A stretch of 64,000 nt of DNA, from assembly GCA_022453515.1 (NCBI GenBank), contig JAJNNY010000009.1:310001-374000 (forward strand), read 5' to 3'. Source of the DNA: Astrocystis sublimbata (taxonomy: Eukaryota; Ascomycota; Sordariomycetes; Xylariales; Xylariaceae). Of this stretch, positions 22,193 to 34,290 are shown one piece after another. Position 1 is the stretch's first letter; each line of letters starts with the position of its first letter. A model generated the notes under the pieces. It did no database searches, had not been told where the DNA came from, and saw only the letters and a program-made list of their open reading frames with translations. The translations under genes and the position numbers were made by a program.

Positions 22193-23290
22193 ATGCCTGG
22201 CGCCGTTACCAAGTACGATGCGATTCCCGGCCCATTGGGTCTGGCCTCTGCTTCCCTTGACGGGAAGGTGGCCCTAGTCACTGGTGCTGGTAGGTCATCA
22301 ACTTTCTCCTTGTCAACCCTTGACGGACAAGAGAAGGCGTATAGTTACACAGCATACCCCATCTCCATGTCCGGTATCTCGCTTGCCAGGGCTCGGCCAA
22401 TCAGGCTCCTCAGGAGCATCCCAAAGCAGTCAAACTCTTAGAGGGCATAAATAGACCCCTTGCTGACATCCCTCTGTGTACAGGCCGTGGAATCGGCCGC
22501 GAAATGGCCCTGGAGCTGGGGCGCCGCGGAGCCAAGGTCATCGTCAACTACGCGAACAGCAAAGACTCAGCCGAAGAGGTAGTTCAAATGATCAAGAAGA
22601 ACGGCAGCGACGCCGCCTCCATTCGTGCCAATGTATCCGACGTTTCCCAGATCATCTCGATGTTTGAGGAAGCCATCAAGATCTTCGGCAAACTGCACAT
22701 CGTGTGCTCGAACAGTGGTGTCGTCTCCTTCGGCCACGTCAAGGATGTGACCGAGGAGGAGTTCGACCGTGTCTTTGCCACCAACACCCGCGGTCAGTTC
22801 TTCGTCGCCCGGGAGGCCCACAAGCACCTTGAGGTTGGCGGCCGCCTCATCTTGATGGGTTCCATCACAGGACAGGCCAAAGGCGTCCCCATGCACTCTG
22901 TGTACTCTGGCTCCAAGGGCACCATCGAGACTTTCGTTCGCTGCATGGCCATTGACTTCGGCGACAAGAAGATCACGGTCAACGCTGTTGCACCTGGTGG
23001 TATCAAGACCGATATGTACCACAAGGTCTGTCGAGAGTACATCCCCAATGGGGCAAACTTGTCAGATGAGGAAGTCGACGAGGTGAGTCAAAGCCCCCTT
23101 AACGATCTGCGTTGCTGTTTGGCAAGGTCCGATTGTACTAAGACAATGGTAGTATGCTTGCACATGGTCACCTCTGCACCGTGTTGGCCTTCCGATCGAC
23201 ATTGCTCGCGTTGTCTGCTTCCTAGCCTCCAACGATGGTGGCTGGATAAACGGAAAGGTCCTCGGCATCGATGGGCATGCTATGATGTAG
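22193..23290 (+). CDS. 1,3,8-trihydroxynaphthalene reductase (DHN-melanin)
   Basis: NADPH-dependent short-chain dehydrogenase that reduces T3HN to vermelone in DHN-melanin synthesis. Exons 22193-22289, 22484-23082 and 23153-23290 give 277 residues; the Magnaporthe enzyme has 283. The Rossmann motif TGA-GRGIG is split by intron 1. The catalytic residues are in SITGQ and [34 protein letters not shown] and [16 protein letters not shown] are near identical to the Magnaporthe protein as I remember it. The C-terminus ends GIDGHAMM; a terminal Met near the active site is a feature I associate with T3HN rather than T4HN specificity. Intron 1 is long for this locus (194 nt). A versicolorin reductase of a polyketide pathway is the alternative. 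No PKS or scytalone dehydratase gene lies in the window. Confidence 0.9.
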
Positions 23291-24221
23291 AATGGAAATA
23301 TGCTAGTGGAATGGACTCGTTTGATATGGTACCATCTAAGAAATTTAATCACTGCGATCTATTAGTTGGGTAACAGCCTAGTATATCCTGTCAAGATAAG
23401 TTGCAGAAGGAAGAAGTGACGGGAGTTAGCCAGGCACTGCGAAGTGATCTCAATATCAACTAGAATACAGTGGCATCTGATAGATAATGTGAATCGTACT
23501 GCAGCAACGTGATCTTCAGACACTGCGGATGTGCGGCCACATTACTTATAAGCGTATTAAATTTGCGCAGGTATGATGGACACTGTATAAGATTCGCAAG
23601 TAGAGTAGAGTTATTCTGGCGCGCATGTAATAAGTGACCAGGACTAGACACCGTGGCCGACGAGATAATGAAGCTACATGTATACCAGCATAGCTTAAAC
23701 TTAAAATTAAAACAGAAAAAAAATCAAAGATGATCTAATCATTAAGGTTGTATCTTAATGTTCATGGCCGATACAAGTATCATTCCAGTGGCGAGGGTCG
23801 CTGCGTCCCAACTTCCAACTACCGACCGATATCACCGTATCTGGGCAATCTAGGCTAAATGTCTATGCACCTCACTTGCGCTGTCCGAATAAAAATCAGA
23901 GTTCTGATTCGAGATCTATGATTCGTCTCGGCATCTGGACTCCAAATGCGTACTTCCTCGCAAGAGGCCAAGGGAAACCTGCCACTCAAGAGCCCCAAAG
24001 GCCCAAGTATATATTCGTAGTATTAATCACCTTGGTGCCACTATCTTGCTCTTCAATCCAGAACTTCCTAGCCGCGATCCTATATTTCGATAAGTAGTGT
24101 ATTTTGTGACCATCAGCATCACTCCAGCCAGTCTTCCTGGACAGCCAGAGAATCGGGCCAAGCAAAACCGTCGCGGCATCGTCGAAGCCCGAGTGTTACA
24201 AGACGAATTGAAATTTTGAAC
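23291..24221. other. AT-rich intergenic region
   Basis: About 930 bp, noticeably A/T-rich near 23690-23760. I see no gene. AGTATATATTCG at about 24006 is about 215 bp upstream of the secreted-protein gene. Confidence 0.4.
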
Positions 24222-24825
24222 ATGTATTCCAATCCATACCTGTCGGCGATTATGCTTCTTGCGACTACGGCCATCGCAACTACTGGTCCGTGCCAAATCC
24301 AAGACTATACCTGCAATCCTGTCATGGATGCTAGCGGATGCTTCAACGCAATTATTCTGGGCTGGCCAGGCGCCAGCACAAACCCAGCAGATATATTCAA
24401 GTGCGTGGATCCTCCGGAGCTGGTGAGTAGAACTCGGTCCATCTCTTTACAGCTTGACTTTCCAATTTCAATGCGTGGGGCCAATGTTCGTACTGTTCAG
24501 GGGCCGAGTGGTCATATGGAAAAGGAAAATAATTTGAGAACGGTACACGAGGGCCGAGTTAGGATACTACCTTCTAGGGACATTAATAAGCGTTCGGAGT
24601 AACGTGAATTGGTGCTACGAGCCAACTCAACGACAGTGGCCTTTCCAGTCGGTGGAGGATCAGAGTCAGGGGGGTTATATGATCGTGCAACCCTCTACAG
24701 CGTAATAGAGTCTTACTAATTACGTTTTGCAGATGTGCTCATGCTATGGCTGCACCGACGGCTTGGATGAACTCGTTAACAAATACCAACTTTGCCCGTA
24801 TAATGGGACTTCGACAACTTCTTAG
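24222..24825 (+). CDS. Small cysteine-rich secreted protein (effector-like)
   Basis: Exons 24222-24422 and 24733-24825 give 97 residues. The first 20-22 residues form a signal peptide (LSAIMLLATTAIA). The mature part has eight cysteines at positions 24, 31, 40, 61, 69, 71, 74 and 88, including a dense CSCYGC group, and no domain I recognise. The spacing does not fit the CFEM pattern. The intron is long (310 nt), with donor GTGAGT and acceptor TTTTGCAG in phase 0. Exon 2 carries four of the eight cysteines, which supports the splice. Size, signal peptide and cysteine content fit apoplastic effector candidates or cell-surface proteins; function unknown. The gene converges on the cutinase-family gene 245 bp away. 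Confidence 0.65.
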
Positions 24826-25070
24826 GGGCGGAATGAATTACCGGGCATCATTAGGCTCCAAGTTAGCGATAACGCCCGCGTTCTCCCTGTGATGGAGCAT
24901 TTGTGCGATTGAGCCTTGGACACTGGAGGAACATTACAGCGCGATATAGACTCATCGATTTGGTGTTTACATCCGCATCTGACTCATCAGTGACATAAAG
25001 CATCCACGCTCTAGCATAGACCATTTTACATTGAGAGACTCATCGGCTCATTGTGATTCCAGAGAACATG

Positions 25071-25964
25071 TTAAATCGACATGAATGAAAAACCAACAGT
25101 AAGGGAAAGCAATGCTGCGAAAATGCCATTCTGCTTGGGTCTCACAGCATCGCCTCTCGATGTGCCAACTGCAGCCAGCTTGTTTGACACAAAATCCAGC
25201 GCGTCCTGGCCATATACTTTCCCATAGCCCTGATGAGTTGCGCTGCTATTTCCTTTGGCGCAAAAGGGATCAGGCTCGTCGCAATACGAGCGAATGATAG
25301 TCTCGAAAGCTGAGCATCGGAATCCATTGGGGCGAGCAGCAAACTGTGCCCATAAGGTCAGGTAGATCACTTGTAATTATCGGCGGTGCCTAACATACGC
25401 CTCCTACTGTTGCGTTGCCAACATTTCCCTCTCTTCCAGGTATATGGCGCGGGTTACCCATCATGATGACTGCTGCTAGCATTCTGCTAACTCCCGGAGA
25501 CACTCTTTCTCTAGTCATGTTCAATGAGAGTCCATCCGGACCTCCACAAATAGCATCATCGACAATTTGTGCGCCCTAGTCTGTTGTGTCAATTGTGTCT
25601 CAGTGTTCATTTCGTACATAGTAAGAGCGGTTACCTGCGAGTATCCTACCATCACCAAGGTTGTGTTGGGACATGTTTGGAAGTAAGAATTTGTTTGAGT
25701 CGCTACCGCACTGACTCCTGCAGCAACGCTAGCTGCATACAAATTCCCTCCCGCAGCAGGATAAACGATAGACTCGGAGGACGATCCAGGGAAAGAGCGT
25801 TGAATGAGACGGATTACCGTAGCAGCTGTACCAAAACCCGGCGGTGCGGTAGTCTCTCGAGCGCCAAAGATGTGCAGGTTAGCACAATCTTCGCGTCGAC
25901 TCAGGCCAACCGAGGTTGTCACTGTCTTCGAGATCAGTAATAATGTTAAGAAAATATTCTTCAT
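25071..25964 (-). CDS. Cutinase/acetylxylan esterase family hydrolase, probably GPI-anchored
   Basis: Secreted serine esterase of the cutinase family. Exons complement(25635-25964), complement(25399-25575) and complement(25071-25343) give 259 residues. It has a signal peptide (residues 1 to about 20), then the N-terminal CANLHIFGARETTAPPGFG, which is typical of acetylxylan esterases. The nucleophile is Ser in GYSQG (split by intron 1). Asp is in DEPDPFC and His in THQGYG. MGNPRHIPGREGNVGNATVGG also matches the family. After KVYGQDALDFVSNKLAA the protein adds a short linker and a hydrophobic tail (FAALLSLTVGFSFMSI), suggesting a GPI-anchor signal. Substrate cannot be settled from sequence: cutin or acetylated xylan. 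Its neighbour in convergent orientation is a small secreted protein. Confidence 0.88.
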
Positions 25965-26849
25965 CGTGACTGCACTTTATCAGTATATGATGGATGAGGT
26001 TCGGACGATTGTCGTTTTTTACGTTCTCGCTTAGACATAGTGCTCGGGATTGAGAAGCGACAAGACTCTGGAAAGATGGCAGCATGGGAATACAGACAAC
26101 AATCATCTCGACACAGGATTCATTCAGGCTATGAAATCCCATACGTGAATTGGCATCCTTGTTTGAGGCGCGAGAATCATGATCTGTGACAACATATCGC
26201 ACATGCATGCATTATTTTGCAAGCCCTGAATGCAACAACTCCGATTCGTATGCTCACTGGTCGAAAGTCAAGGCTGTGTGAGGTAGAAAACGGGAGCATC
26301 CGTCGATTAAGAGAAGTGCATTTGTACATGGGTGAGGATGACAATTGGATGCTTGATCACCAGGAGATCGCTTGTGATGTTCAACGAAGCGTCCCTGGCG
26401 TGTCAAGGGCATAGACTACATAATGGAAACATGCGAGCCTATCAACGGATGAAAAGAATAATAAGAGCATAAAGACTTCCGGTTTGAAATTCGTGTCGAG
26501 TGTGTGTTACGATCACGACAAGATTAGGGAGAGAGTAAATTCCAAGGGGCTCGGTCCAGCTAAATAACGAAGCTCGGGAGGACGTAGTAACGTACTAGTA
26601 CCTAGTAGTAGCTGTGCCCTAATGAATCCCACGCTAGGCCCGGTATGGCATTTATGGGGGCCCCTTCTAGGCAGGCATGCAGGCTCTCACAGTAAATCCC
26701 CATACTTGCCAGTAATAGTTCAAAATTTGTGTTCCTGTTTACCTAATCTTACCGGAACTAACATGTACGAGTAAACAACCGACTTCTTATGAACTAGGTC
26801 CTGTGTTATCGAGCTATAATCGAAATATACCCATATATCGCTGTTCAAG
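25965..26849. other. Divergent intergenic region
   Basis: About 885 bp between the esterase and DUF1308 genes. It holds a GTACTAGTAC palindrome at 26592-26601 next to CCTAGTAG. No gene seen. Confidence 0.4.
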
Positions 26850-28543
26850 ATGCCTGCCCACAATGATGCAATACCGCCAAGCGAAGGAGTTGCAGGAGGC
26901 ATTGAGGATCTGTTGCCCCGAGCTAACAAGTTGCAAGCCGAGCTCGAACAGTTTGCAGAGCACATTGCCGACGTCTACGATGGGTATTTTCAGGAGTTCC
27001 CAAAACACATGCATGTCTCATTCTACAATGATGTGCTTTCAGAGATCGAGTCTCTGAGAAGGGACGTCGGCTCTGACGATCCCTTTGCAGCCCATCGCAT
27101 ATCCTCCTCAAACCTTCCGTACATGGAGGCAGTGTGGCATACCGCTAGGCGTTCCAAGAATATCATCAAGTTGAGACATCCCGTTTTCAGCGGTCCATTC
27201 AAGCACCGCATCTTAGCTCCTGGCATCCGCATTAAAGACATCATGAGTCAAGGAGGATCTGAGCCTAAGCGGAATCAAAGTGGCCGCTCAACTCGTATCG
27301 ATGTCATTTGCGATGGGGGACTGACCTGGTATAAGGTCTCTACCATGACAAACAGAAGATTACTGTTGGACATGGCGAAAGAGGCGGTATACTGCGGTGA
27401 TAGTGACGATAGCGAGTCGATTGATGACGCCTCAGGGGATTTTCCCGATGTCCCATTGGTAAAACTGGCGCGGACACTGAAGACGATTTCCGAGGGTCAT
27501 CAAATCCGGAATGTTAGTCCAACCCCTGGTCTCATATTGCCGCGGATTGTTGAAGGGGAGTGCGCCGACGTCGATAGAATAGTCAAGCTCTGTCGACACA
27601 TCGGACTTCAGGTTTTATGTGGCAACTCACTATCACCCTCACCGCCCTTATCCAAAGAATTACTCCATGAAATGGTGCCCAGTCCGAGGAGGAATATCAC
27701 CACAGAGCTCAACATTGACACATCAGTGCTAGTTGCCCTCACGTCCGACATCTCTCATTTCCAAGTCACAAAACAACCTTGGTTCGGGCAGTCTCAACAA
27801 GATCATATTGACCTAGAGACCAAAGATCCTCTTATACCAAAACTTGTCTCGCTCCTGGGCCATCAGAAACTCGTTTGCACGAGAGAGGCAGCAAGATCGC
27901 TTGCCCGCATTGCACACACCATGGGAACCGCCACCGAGAATGCACGAGCCTGTCTCCTTCTCACCCCCGACAAGTCGATGTCTTCCGAGCAGAGAATAGA
28001 AAAGCTTCGTTCTTTATCGATACATAGCGAAACTATCCCATCGCAATTGCAGCTCCCGATTCAAATCCTTGGCCCTGAGGCTGATTCGAACTGCAATAGC
28101 TCTCACGGGCGATGCAATGTGCCTCACGATAAAATCCTTGAAGTTCTAGCGCAACCAGGAAGATCGGTATTTCATTCTGGCTGGGCGAAGGAAACCACAA
28201 CGGTAACGTGTAATGTCTGTACGTGGCTTACTAGTTGACATTTCCACTTTCATTGCACTACCTACCACACACTAAACATGATCCTATTGTCGCTCTCGAT
28301 TAAAATGTGGTGTTGAAGTAGCAGCGGCTAACGCTTACCACAGTGGCAATCAAGCAATTAGAAAAGAGGCTAGAGGAATTCCCAGCCTTGGACAAGTCAG
28401 CATGGCCCTCAGTCTGGGCTTTCTCTTCTTCTCGGCCTCTTGTTGGAGTTCGCAAAGGCAGTAACGAAGAACGGACACGAGAGCATATAGGCGGTTGTGA
28501 CGTTGACTGCACGTGCGGCCTTGAAGAATTTCAAAAGACATAG
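26850..28543 (+). CDS. DUF1308 protein (C7orf25/UPF0415-like)
   Basis: Exons 26850-28218 and 28344-28543 give 522 residues. The N-terminal helical region (LLPRANKLQAELEQFAEHI) is followed by RIDVICDGGLTWYKV and NRRLLLDMAKEAV, then LKTISEGHQI. The C-terminal half contains LNIDTSVLVALTSDISH and CTREAARSLARIAHTMG. NIDTSVLVALTSDISH matches the DUF1308 core as I know it, which has been compared to PIN-like nucleases. I see acidic residues compatible with that but cannot place an active site. The intron donor GTACGT (phase 1) joins an acceptor ACCACAG after a GCTAACG branch. The C-terminal exon (66 residues) is less family-like. Biochemical role unknown. Confidence 0.72.
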
Positions 28544-28799
28544 ATTGTTGATGATGTAAGCTGCTACCAGTTGTTACTGGTAGTGAATAGCCTCCCGTCG
28601 TTTCTTTCTTCTACCACTCGTTCTCTAAGAACACACCATACCCTGCCCTTACTTTACGTTAAAGCTATCCGCGAGAGTTGGCGATGAATCTTGAAGATGC
28701 TATCTTAATGCGGCAAAAACGGGGATAATATCCTAACCCCTCTGTTGGCAACAAATTGCAATTGGGGTCTCGTGTTCATGCCCTTTCTTGCCCTTCCTC

Positions 28800-31254
28800 T
28801 TAACTCTCAAGGCTTGCATCAAACGTCTGCCGAACCTCGAGGACAGTCTCTAGATGCTCAAGGGCGAGCGGTCGTCCCTCGAACCGGGCCATTGTGCAGG
28901 CTGTGTTGACGGCATTGGCAATCTCTCGCCCGTTGAGTTCGGCAGAGATCAATTGGTCTACGACCTTATTGGCATCGATGGCTGACTCATGCGCCGGAAC
29001 AGAAGCGAGATAGCGCAGCCAGATTTGACGGCGTACGTCCGCTTCGGGAGGCGAGTATCCAAGTGCCAGGTGAATACGTGATTTCATAGCTCTGTCGAAT
29101 GACGTGACCCGGTTCGTCGTCAGAAACACAATACCGCCAAAGTACTCGAGTTCCTTCAAGAATGCTGTTGGCAATTGTCAGTATCAAATTCGAGTTTCGA
29201 ATGTGTGCGGAAGGTCTTATAGCACGACAGAGACGGGAAAGTTGCCTCATCATCAGACTGCAAGGAAGTGCCAAAAATATCTATGCGAACTCACTAGCAA
29301 CCAAGGCATTTCGATCGGAACTATTATCCGTCCGCGCCTCCAAGAAAACGTCTGCCTCGTCAAACAATACGACCGCTTGCCAGGTGGTGGCATATTGGAG
29401 AATTTTCTTGAGCTCTTTTTCAAAGGCTTGCGAACCAGACAGCATACTACAACATTGTCAATTCAGTTTGAGTAAAAGCCCTAGATGGTTGACCGGACTT
29501 ACCTCGAGCTTTGGTTAAGTTCCCCGACTGAAGTGGCAACGAGTGCTTTTTGGGACGCTTCGGCGGCGACCTCAGCTGTGAGGGTCTTGCCCGAGCCCGG
29601 GGTACCGTGCAATAAAACGACGAGGCCTTTGCCTTTCTGCTGTGTGACATCTCTAGCGTTGCCAGGGTAGTGATGGGAAGTCACAAGAGATCGAAGAAGT
29701 CTTTTTTCTTTCTCGGGCAGAACGAGAGTGCCCCACGTATCAGGCTTCCAGTTGGGGTCTTGAATGTTGTCGACGAGAAGACGAACCCATTTCTTAAGGC
29801 TGAGAGAATAACCTAGGGTGTAAGGTGGGCACTGCAACACTCATAGTCAGCTTGCGCCATTTCAGATATTGGAACGTGGCTGAGGGCCTAGAGCTTAAAA
29901 TTGACCCGAAAATGACATTTCGAGACTTGGAAGTCGGTAAACCAAAGGAAAGTTCATCTGGGGCTCTCCTTACTAGCCATGGCTTGGGATCGGCGAGCTT
30001 GACCGTGAGGTGGCTCATCCGTTGCTCTTCGCCAAAAGTTTTGCGGTCTAGAATGACTCTTCCGGTTTCTGTGTAGGGGAGCCAAACACCACGAAACTTG
30101 CACCCAGATGCATCGTAGTAGTCGAACGGGGGTGGTTTGAGCCATTCGGCCTGGCCCTCGTATCTGAAAGTGGCGCGATCCTTTAGCGACAGGAATATTT
30201 CACCTCTCGCTTTCAAGCGGCGTTCGAGCGAGTCGCCAACTGGCTGAAATTTTCGTGGATACAAACTCAACCCTTTTACTGTTAGAGAAAATGAGTTAGA
30301 ATCTGCCGTCTTTGGGGAATCTTTAACTCATAAATCAGGTGTCTCAAGCGTGTGTATCATTGAGTAGCATTTGAGAGTAGAATATTTGCTGAATCGGGGA
30401 CTCAGAGACTCAAATTCACTAACTGGACACAGGGTTCTCTTGAGGGAAGTTCGTTCTCTGCCATAGCTTTGAAACTTTTGGTGCATCGCCGACAATGGTA
30501 CCGTTATGGTCCGTGTACTGCATACATGCAAAGAGGTCAATCAACAGTCGAAAAGTGATGATCACAGCAGTTTACTTGACTATCCGAGGGAAGGGGCTTA
30601 ACGATTGAGCATTGGCGGACCCGTACGTACCACAGAATGAATCTCGAGATAAGCGCCGTGCTCAGGGTCTTGTTCATATACAGCCTTGCGGCATACAAGA
30701 AGCCATGGCTCACCCATGAACTCTGTGTACAAGATATCTCCCGGTCGGAAAATGACCCATGCATTCTTGAAAGCAATCTGGCCATTTCCAATCATGTTGA
30801 GCGCTTGATCGCGATCTTCTTTGACCTCACGGTCCATGAACTCGAACAGCAAGTCCATGTGCTTGCGCTCCTGCACATTAGAAGACAGAGCCTGGCGATA
30901 TTCATCCAACCCATCCCAGTAGTGCACCAACATGCAGAAGGGCCCGTGCAGGGTCAGAGACGAGGTGAAATTGGACGGGACAGGCTCGTAAGAACCGATG
31001 ACGGTGCGGAATGCTTTCAATATGTGTGGGGAGTTCACCGTCAACTGTGTCTTCTTGGCAGCTCCTTGCTCAAAAACCCTTCGGATGATCAGAGCATACG
31101 TGCTGTCATCGTCATTGCTTATATGTTCGGCGAAGGGCTCCGCAATAGGTGTAGAGCAAGGAACGCCATCTTTCCTGGTTTCATGGTATGCTTTGAACTT
31201 GCACACATTGCCAGTAGATGACACTGAGCCATTGGACAAGTTTGCCTGGACCAT
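28800..31254 (-). CDS. AAA+ ATPase with fungal DUF7025-type N-terminus
   Basis: Six exons: complement(30631-31254), (30424-30517), (29917-30278), (29503-29831), (29295-29446) and (28800-29164), giving 641 residues. The N-terminal half is the fungal domain found before this AAA type, with YWDGLDEYRQ, FRPGDILYTEFMGEPWLLVC and LSLYPRKFQPVGDSLERRL. The core has Walker A GTPGSGKT, Walker B VVLFDEADVFLE, sensor-1 FLTTNR and an arginine-bearing segment AMKSRIHLALGY. The lid ends ANAVNTACTMARFEG. The protein is probably a substrate-remodelling ATPase; partner and location are not shown. The exon 3 donor (GTCATT at 29916) is the least certain splice, chosen because it keeps phase with CPPYTLGYSL. The family is expanded in filamentous fungi and the substrate is unknown. 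Confidence 0.85.
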
Positions 31255-32541
31255 TGTGGTAGATGAGACTTACTTAATCGAAGATGTGTCGAGTCTTTTT
31301 TAAAATAAAAAATTGTGTGTTACGTGAGTCTACGAGCATGAATCTAAGGCAATGTAAGAGCCGGAGACCATCATATTTATACTACGTGCTCGACTACAGA
31401 AGCGTTAATGCAACAGACATCGAGTATGCTGTTGGTAAGCGAAAGTTTGAGTTATCCCTTGGCGCGGGCGAGGGATTCGCATTGAGGTGGAGGAGCTGGG
31501 TATCAGAAAGCTTGTTAATTGGTTTGTTCATAGCTGAGGGGCTCAAAATATGTTGAGGAGTGTGAGCTGCCAAGGTTGAGGCTGTACGCGTATCTCATTG
31601 CATGGATTCGCATGGAGTCCGATGGCTCGCATGCTTATTGCGCCCTAATGTGGATTGTTAGCAAGTGTGGCAAGGAAATCTCACCGCATACAAGGTAGTG
31701 TGAAGCGATTGTCGCACGAAGAATGGCTGTGCTATCTAGAGTAGGACTTGTTTGATGCAGCATTTCTGAGGGATGAGGCATAACTGCAACTGAGAGTCAT
31801 TCGGGAACCAAGATTGGGTATGCTCATTCCTGCCCTCCAATCAGTACCTAGTAGTGAGGCTTCGCGTACATTTGTTCTACAGCAGTGCATTCCAATTGTG
31901 GACCTGGCTTCTCAAGAAGCCCACCGATTCGCTAGGAATTGCGTTTTGGTACTGCGAGGGTCTTGTTGATCCGATGTCATCAGGCATACGACCCCCAGGA
32001 AAATCCAAGCTGGGCATGTATACACCATCCCTCCAATCGGCGGCCTTTTTATCGAGAGTTATCTATGCTGAGCCTCTCCTCTGTCCGGCCATATATGCCG
32101 CACCATAACGGTTCCGAGTTGTTTGGGTCTTCATACGAACTATCACCTTCAGTTGATGGACATTTGCCTAACAGTCGATATATGTACGCATACACTCAGA
32201 GATGAGGCAACCTGACTTCATTGCTGCGGCGCAGAGCCGGGTATGCTAATTTATCCGAATATGTAGGACTCGGTGCTGTGAATACCTGGCTGACAACTCG
32301 ACAAGAAGACCTGCACTAATGTGCTAGTCCTGTACTACCTGATATGTACACTGCCCATATTCACACCAAATTCCACAAGTATTGGTTCTGATTCAACCTT
32401 CTGTCGATATGTAAGAGGTCGAAGATGAAGTGGTACATGACAGATAGATATGTTCCATCTGCATATATCATCACGCCACCAGTTGCTACACAATTCACAC
32501 TAGGTAGGTATTGAGCGCGTAAGCGGATCCCCAATAGCACC
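31255..32541. other. Intergenic, 1.3 kb
   Basis: Upstream of the AAA+ gene and downstream of the aldo-keto reductase gene. No coding signal that I trust on either strand. Confidence 0.45.
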
Positions 32542-33631
32542 TCAAAGCTCGCCATTACCAACATCACCCAGCTGAGTGGGATCATCTAGATCAGCAAAGA
32601 GCTTGACACCCCATTGTCTGCCGGGGTTGTTCATCCTAACCTTCCTATCCTGCTTTGCGATGTCTTTCATCTCATCCTCGGTGAAACTGACATCCAAAGC
32701 GCCCAAGTTCTCGACGGCGTACTTTTCATGCACCGTCTTCGGGATGATGACAGTGCCGCGCTGATGTCCCCATGCTAGTACCGCCTGTGCGATCGTGGCA
32801 TTCTTCTTCTCGGCCAGGTTCGCCCAGAAGGGGTCTTTGAGGATTGGCTCCAGCTTATTCTTGTCTTTGTAGACTGGGTTGGTGTTGGCTAGCGGTGAGT
32901 AGGCAATCACTTTGACGCCAATCTCCTTGTGATAGTCGACGAAGTCTTGCTGCTGAAGATATGGATGCGTCTCAAACTCATGTGCGTAGGGACAGATCTC
33001 ACACGCTTGCATGATAGTCTCGACGTCTCGTTTGGAGAAGTTCGAGATTCCAATCTTCCTGGTCAAACCCGAGCGAGCAATGTTCTCCATCGCCCGCCAG
33101 GTATCGATAATAGTAGTGCTCTCATCGACCCTGCCTCCTCCCGGAACGAAGGCAACCGGCCAGTGCATGAGGTAAAGATCCAAGTAACCCACTCCGAGGT
33201 CATTGATAGACTTCTGGATCGCAATGGTAGCCTCATTTGGGCGATGGTCCGCGTTCCACAGCTTGCTCGTCATCCATAGTTTCTCACGTGGGATATTGGC
33301 TGCTCGAATCCCCTTTCCCGTCTGATCCTCGTTTTCTGTCGCTTGGTCAACTTCGCGTCGTTGGCTAACTCAGGATCGGCATTAACAAACTGTATATCAG
33401 TGCAGCATCTACATGATTATACCCCGATTTCAATGCGAATTCTACAGCGTGGGCGACCTTGTCCCGCTCCGAGAGCCATGTACCAATGCCTATGGGCGGT
33501 ATCTCAAGGCCAGCGCCATGGCGCTCCGTTCTCAACGGCGGCGCTGCGGTCGGTAGCCAATACTGGATCACGAAGAGGTAGATTGTGGCGCACACGAGCA
33601 GTGCGACATAGACAGCCTTGACAAAAGTCAT
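32542..33631 (-). CDS. Membrane-anchored aldo-keto reductase
   Basis: NADPH-dependent carbonyl reductase of the AKR superfamily with an N-terminal membrane span (residues 3-25, FVKAVYVALLVCATIYLFVI). Exons complement(33391-33631) and complement(32542-33341) give 346 residues. The catalytic tetrad is in place: Asp and Tyr in VDAALIY, Lys in MTSKLW, His in LMHWP. Further motifs are RKIGISNFS, VIAYSPLANTN and the NADP-binding VIIPKTVHEKY. The 49-nt intron falls right after the catalytic Tyr, with acceptor CCAAG, and joins to TTENEDQTGKGIRAANIPRE. AKRs are usually cytosolic, so the anchor suggests ER or another membrane location. An alternative start upstream would only lengthen the cytosolic end. 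Substrate unknown. Confidence 0.88.
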
Positions 33632-34290
33632 TTTGATCGTAAGCAGCTCTTTGATCCAATTGACACGATTATAGTGCCGGGAATTCAAGAAAAAACCTTA
33701 GATGTGGAGAGTTTAGCATCGGGTGTACTCGTACTGTGTCAATTATGGTGTACCGTATTGGAGAGATCATCATGACATCATCAAACCCCTCAACTTCGCA
33801 TGTTTTGTACACCTACCTTGGTTCCACCGTACGAAAATAGTACTGTAGCTTCTTTATAAAGCATATATGAAGCATATAAAGTGGGAGCTTAGACAATGAT
33901 GTCGACCTGGTGAGCCCATCTGGTGAACCACAACCTTCGGCAAAAGTCTGGTGTTAGGCATAATCGACAAGATCTGGCGCATCTAACCCGAAAGGGTATT
34001 CTACAGAGAGTCATTCACACGGCGTCGACTATTTTGGAATGGGCATATTCAACGTCTCGGGAAAAGAAGGTTTGTAAGTGTCGACTAATAGACGTCAAAA
34101 TGCCCTGGTATGACGTGTAGGCACCGAAACTCGATGGGTTGTATGTATGTACTTATGATTGAAGACGAGTGCCCAATAATACAGAGGACTTTCTTCAACC
34201 TCAACATAAACAACAATTTTCAAGTCAAGAATCTCTTATATCAAACGTCAAAAGCCACAATCGTATATAACGAACTCTATATCTGTCGCC
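33632..34290. promoter_or_regulatory. Divergent intergenic region AKR / small coiled-coil gene
   Basis: About 660 bp between divergent start codons. TTTATAAAG (33852) and TATATAACG (34265) are TATA-like. No gene seen. Confidence 0.4.

Noticed and set aside
33341..33391. Apparent frameshift in the aldo-keto reductase after the catalytic Tyr
   Set aside because: A 49-nt intron with donor GTTTGT and acceptor CCAAG restores the frame and the expected Y-x-x-ENE...GKGI spacing, so no pseudogene is needed.
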